From: Hydrogenovibrio sp. UBA650
Lineage (GTDB): Bacteria; Pseudomonadota; Gammaproteobacteria; Thiomicrospirales; Thiomicrospiraceae
Direction: 5' to 3'
Length of the DNA: 6,393 nt
Assembly: GCA_002299245.1 (NCBI GenBank)
Contig: DBOI01000020.1
Coordinates: forward strand, 31,265-37,657
Position 1 is the stretch's first letter, and the number at the start of each line of letters is the position of its first letter. The position numbers and the translations under genes were made by a program. The notes under the pieces were generated by a model. It searched no databases, had not been told where the DNA came from, and worked only from the letters and a program-made list of their open reading frames with translations. This document shows, one piece after another, positions 4,121 to 6,393 of this stretch.

Positions 4121-6286
4121 ATGATCAGTCCTGAAGATCTATATCTTGAAATTTTCAAATCGGATGACATTGATTCCGATAAAAAAACCAAAGCAATGCT
4201 GGCTTGTGAAATGGCGATTGAAGCTGAAAGCCTTCCTGAACTCAGTGTCGTAAGAAGTTATGATGTTGCAAGAATTCTTGCCGATTTGAAATTAGATGCA
4301 GATACTTTAATAGCCACTCTTTTGAGCGATAACAATCTCGAGCCAATATACCCTCTCGAGAAAATTATCACTCGTTTTGGAGAAAATACCGCTCAGCTGG
4401 TTTTGGGGATTCGAAAACTAAATCAGTTTAAAGAGTTTGATATTGAGCGAAAATCTAACGATGTTCAGAATGAACGGCTGCGTCAGATGTTGTTGGCGAT
4501 GACCTCTGATATTCGCATTATGATTGTCAAACTGGCTTATCGAGTTGCAAGACTAAGGGTGTTAAAGCATGAATCGCAAGATGTTAGATACCAAGTCACC
4601 ACTGAAACTGAATTGATATTCTCTCCTCTGGCCAACCGCCTTGGTTTAGCCCAGCTCAAGTGGGAGCTGGAAGACTTGTCGTTTCGCTATTCTCATGGCG
4701 AAGAGTACAAAAATATAGCCAGTCAATTGCAGTCAAAACGTTCAGAGCGTGAAGATTACATTCAGACCGTTTTGCAAACCCTAGAAGCCATGCTTAACAA
4801 TGCTGATATTGAGGCAAGAATTACAGGCCGCCCCAAGCATATCTATAGTATTTGGAAAAAAATGCAACGCAAGCAGCTGCCTATTGATGAGCTTTATGAC
4901 TTGCGTGCAGTTCGTATCTATGTTGGCTCCATTCAGCTTTGCTATGAAGTCTTAGGCTTGATCCACAGCCGCTGGAACTACATTAAAGAAGAGTTTGATG
5001 ACTACATTGCCACTCCTAAAGAGAACGGATATCAATCGATTCATACGGTTATTATTGGGCCGGAAGGTAAAACCGTTGAGATTCAGATTCGCACTCAAGA
5101 TATGCATCATAATGCCGAATACGGGGTTGCTGCGCACTGGCTATATAAAGAAGGTAGTCAAAGTGGCTTCGATCTAAATCTAGAGCGAAGTATTGCTAAT
5201 ATTAGGCAGATTCTAGAGAATTCGACAGGCCCTGAGGTATTCAAAGAAGTCAGTACCGAGTTACAAAGTAATCATATCTATGTCATGACGCCTGAAAATG
5301 AAGTTATTACGCTTCGCCAAGGTGCCACACCACTCGATTTTGCCTATCAAATTCATACTGAGTTAGGCCATCGCTGTCGAGGCGCAAAAGTTAATGGCCG
5401 TATTCAGCCATTGAGTTACGTATTGCGTACTGGTGATAAGGTTGAGGTTCTAACAATAAAAAATGGCCAACCAAGCCGTAACTGGCTTAATCCTAACTTG
5501 GGGTACTTAACCAGCAATAGCGCAAGAAATAAAGTTCGCAGCTGGTTTAATAAGCAAAACAAAGCTGAGAATATCATTGCTGGTGAATCTCTGTATCAGA
5601 AAGAGTTAAAAAGACTTCATGCTGATTCAGTGAGTATAGAAAAAATAATAACCAGGTTCAAAATAGATCAAGCAGAGCTGTTTTTTGAAGATATTGGTAA
5701 AGGCCGCATAAATGAAAGGCAGCTAACCGCTGCGATTCAAGCGGAATTAAAGCCAGAAAAAAATACCGCAGATTTACAGCGCAGCTTGAATTTCAACAGG
5801 TCTTCGGCTGAAGCAGGAGACGTAAAAGCCCAAGCTTATGTTGTTGGTGCTGTACATATTTCAACGACACTTGCGCCATGCTGTGATCCAAAGCCGGGCG
5901 ATGAGATTACCGGTTTTGTGACTCGTGGCCGAGGGGTCACTGTACACCGAAGAGATTGCCCAAATATACTCAACCTATCCTATGAAGACAAACAGCGATT
6001 AATTGAAGTGTCGTGGGATAAAAAACAGGCCGAGACCCCAAGTTTTAAAGCAATTTTGTATGTGGTGGCATTTGACAGAAAAGGACTGCTTAGAGATGTT
6101 ATGGCCTGTTTGACGTCTATGGATATTAACCTCATAGGGTCAAACACCGAGACAAACGAGCAAGATAACAGTGTTTCCATGCAGCTCCAGGTAAAACTCG
6201 ATTATTCCACTGATTTAGGCCAGTTACTTGATAGTCTAGAGGTAATCGCCAATGTTGAATCTGTTTCTGTGCAAACCGTTTCATAA
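4121..6286 (+). CDS. relA: RelA, ribosome-associated (p)ppGpp synthetase
   Basis: RelA transfers pyrophosphate from ATP to GDP or GTP to make the alarmone (p)ppGpp when uncharged tRNA enters the ribosomal A site. The product has 721 residues (E. coli RelA 744). The N-terminal hydrolase-like domain (about 25-190) is inactive by motif: the HDxxED signature of SpoT/Rel enzymes is replaced by SDNNLEP (69-75). The synthetase domain (about 225-345) has GRPKHIYSIW (236-245), YDLRAVRI (259-266), the acidic EFDD motif (291-294) that marks RelA rather than the RFKD of bifunctional enzymes, GYQSIHT (303-309) and VEIQIRT (319-325). The TGS domain covers about 384-446, a helical domain about 447-560, the zinc-finger domain has Cys587, Cys588, His609 and Cys613, and the C-terminal ACT domain spans about 642-721. 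Cytoplasmic, acting on ribosomes. No clear ribosome-binding site precedes the ATG, but the next Met is residue 26, so this start is best. Confidence 0.97.
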   Translation: MISPEDLYLEIFKSDDIDSDKKTKAMLACEMAIEAESLPELSVVRSYDVARILADLKLDADTLIATLLSDNNLEPIYPLEKIITRFGENTAQLVLGIRKLNQFKEFDIERKSNDVQNERLRQMLLAMTSDIRIMIVKLAYRVARLRVLKHESQDVRYQVTTETELIFSPLANRLGLAQLKWELEDLSFRYSHGEEYKNIASQLQSKRSEREDYIQTVLQTLEAMLNNADIEARITGRPKHIYSIWKKMQRKQLPIDELYDLRAVRIYVGSIQLCYEVLGLIHSRWNYIKEEFDDYIATPKENGYQSIHTVIIGPEGKTVEIQIRTQDMHHNAEYGVAAHWLYKEGSQSGFDLNLERSIANIRQILENSTGPEVFKEVSTELQSNHIYVMTPENEVITLRQGATPLDFAYQIHTELGHRCRGAKVNGRIQPLSYVLRTGDKVEVLTIKNGQPSRNWLNPNLGYLTSNSARNKVRSWFNKQNKAENIIAGESLYQKELKRLHADSVSIEKIITRFKIDQAELFFEDIGKGRINERQLTAAIQAELKPEKNTADLQRSLNFNRSSAEAGDVKAQAYVVGAVHISTTLAPCCDPKPGDEITGFVTRGRGVTVHRRDCPNILNLSYEDKQRLIEVSWDKKQAETPSFKAILYVVAFDRKGLLRDVMACLTSMDINLIGSNTETNEQDNSVSMQLQVKLDYSTDLGQLLDSLEVIANVESVSVQTVS

Positions 6287-6300
6287 GCTTTGATGGTTCC

Positions 6301-6325
6301 CCTTCTCCGCTTTGGAAGGATTTTT
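6301..6325 (+). terminator. weak candidate intrinsic terminator of relA
   Basis: CCTTCT (6301-6306) pairs with GGAAGG (6314-6319), ending in a T-G wobble and leaving a seven-base loop, and is followed by A and five T (6321-6325). It lies 14 bases after the relA stop. The stem is short, so it may be only partly effective, with the stronger hairpin at 6333-6368 acting as back-up. Confidence 0.45.
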
Positions 6326-6332
6326 AGACAAT

Positions 6333-6368
6333 AAAAAACCCGCTTTGATTACTCAATAGCGGGTTTTG
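6333..6368. terminator. bidirectional intrinsic terminator between relA and tRNA-Glu
   Basis: A 10-bp stem AAAACCCGCT/AGCGGGTTTT (6335-6344 with 6358-6367) continues, past one bulged T, into four more pairs (TTGA/TCAA) with a TTAC loop. On the minus strand the stem is followed by six T (6338-6333), the more canonical form. It is therefore well placed as the terminator of the minus-strand tRNA that ends at 6375. On the plus strand it has only four T before a G but still serves as a second stop for relA. Confidence 0.85.
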
Positions 6369-6374
6369 TATATG

Positions 6375-6393
6375 TGGCGTCCCGTAGGGGAGT
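6375..6393 (-). tRNA. tRNA-Glu, 3' end only (cut by window edge)
   Basis: Read on the minus strand, the last 19 bases are ACT, CCCCT, ACGGGAC, G, CCA: the end of a T-loop, the 3' half of a T-stem, a seven-base acceptor strand, a G discriminator and an encoded CCA. This matches the 3' end of E. coli tRNA-Glu (which ends TCCCCTAGGGGACGCCA) except for one acceptor base. The prediction is that the gene continues past the window with the T-stem AGGGG and begins with GTCCCGT. The identity rests on 19 bases and my memory of the family, so Glu is likely but not proven. It is immediately followed by the bidirectional terminator. Confidence 0.75.

Noticed and set aside
4952..6180. Open frames at 4952-5137 (-), 4995-5177 (+) and 5980-6180 (-) inside relA.
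   Set aside because: All overlap conserved RelA synthetase or ACT-domain coding sequence and resemble no known protein.

Overview
The window looks like ordinary chromosome of a moderately AT-rich gammaproteobacterium, possibly marine or aquatic. The evidence is a long monofunctional RelA-type (p)ppGpp synthetase, which is typical of Gamma- and Betaproteobacteria that carry separate RelA and SpoT. A clear proteobacterial DusA and a YfgD-like ArsC protein support this. No mobile-element gene, CRISPR array or toxin-antitoxin pair was seen. The genus cannot be named from the sequence alone.

Layout. At 11-241 (+) lies a small hydrophobic membrane protein whose true start may lie before the window. 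It ends at a strong bidirectional terminator (266-292). An AT-rich non-coding gap between convergent genes follows (293-521). From 3748 down to 522, on the minus strand, runs a compact cluster read in the order dusA, xseA, xseB, arsC/yfgD. Its spacings are 1 nt, 33 nt and an 11-nt overlap, so it is probably one operon. A divergent intergenic region of about 370 bp (3749-4120) holds candidate promoters and two short perfect palindromes. relA fills 4121-6286 (+) and is followed by a weak terminator candidate and then a strong bidirectional one. The last 19 bases match the 3' end of a tRNA-Glu gene on the minus strand, so relA and the tRNA converge.

Roles. DusA makes dihydrouridine in tRNA. XseA and XseB are the large and small subunits of exonuclease VII, a single-strand-specific DNA exonuclease. 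The ArsC/YfgD protein is a thioredoxin-fold, glutaredoxin-dependent reductase-like protein. RelA makes (p)ppGpp on stalled ribosomes carrying uncharged tRNA. tRNA modification, DNA repair and stringent control are housekeeping functions, and nothing here demonstrates a dedicated new system.

The least ordinary part is the exonuclease VII pair. XseA carries an extra N-terminal DUF5710-like domain of about 45 residues, and its catalytic core is a divergent version of the family (RGGGAKLDLS and GHERDN in place of the usual RGGGS.EDL and GHETD). A run of nine A residues on the coding strand sits exactly in the linker joining the added domain to the exonuclease.
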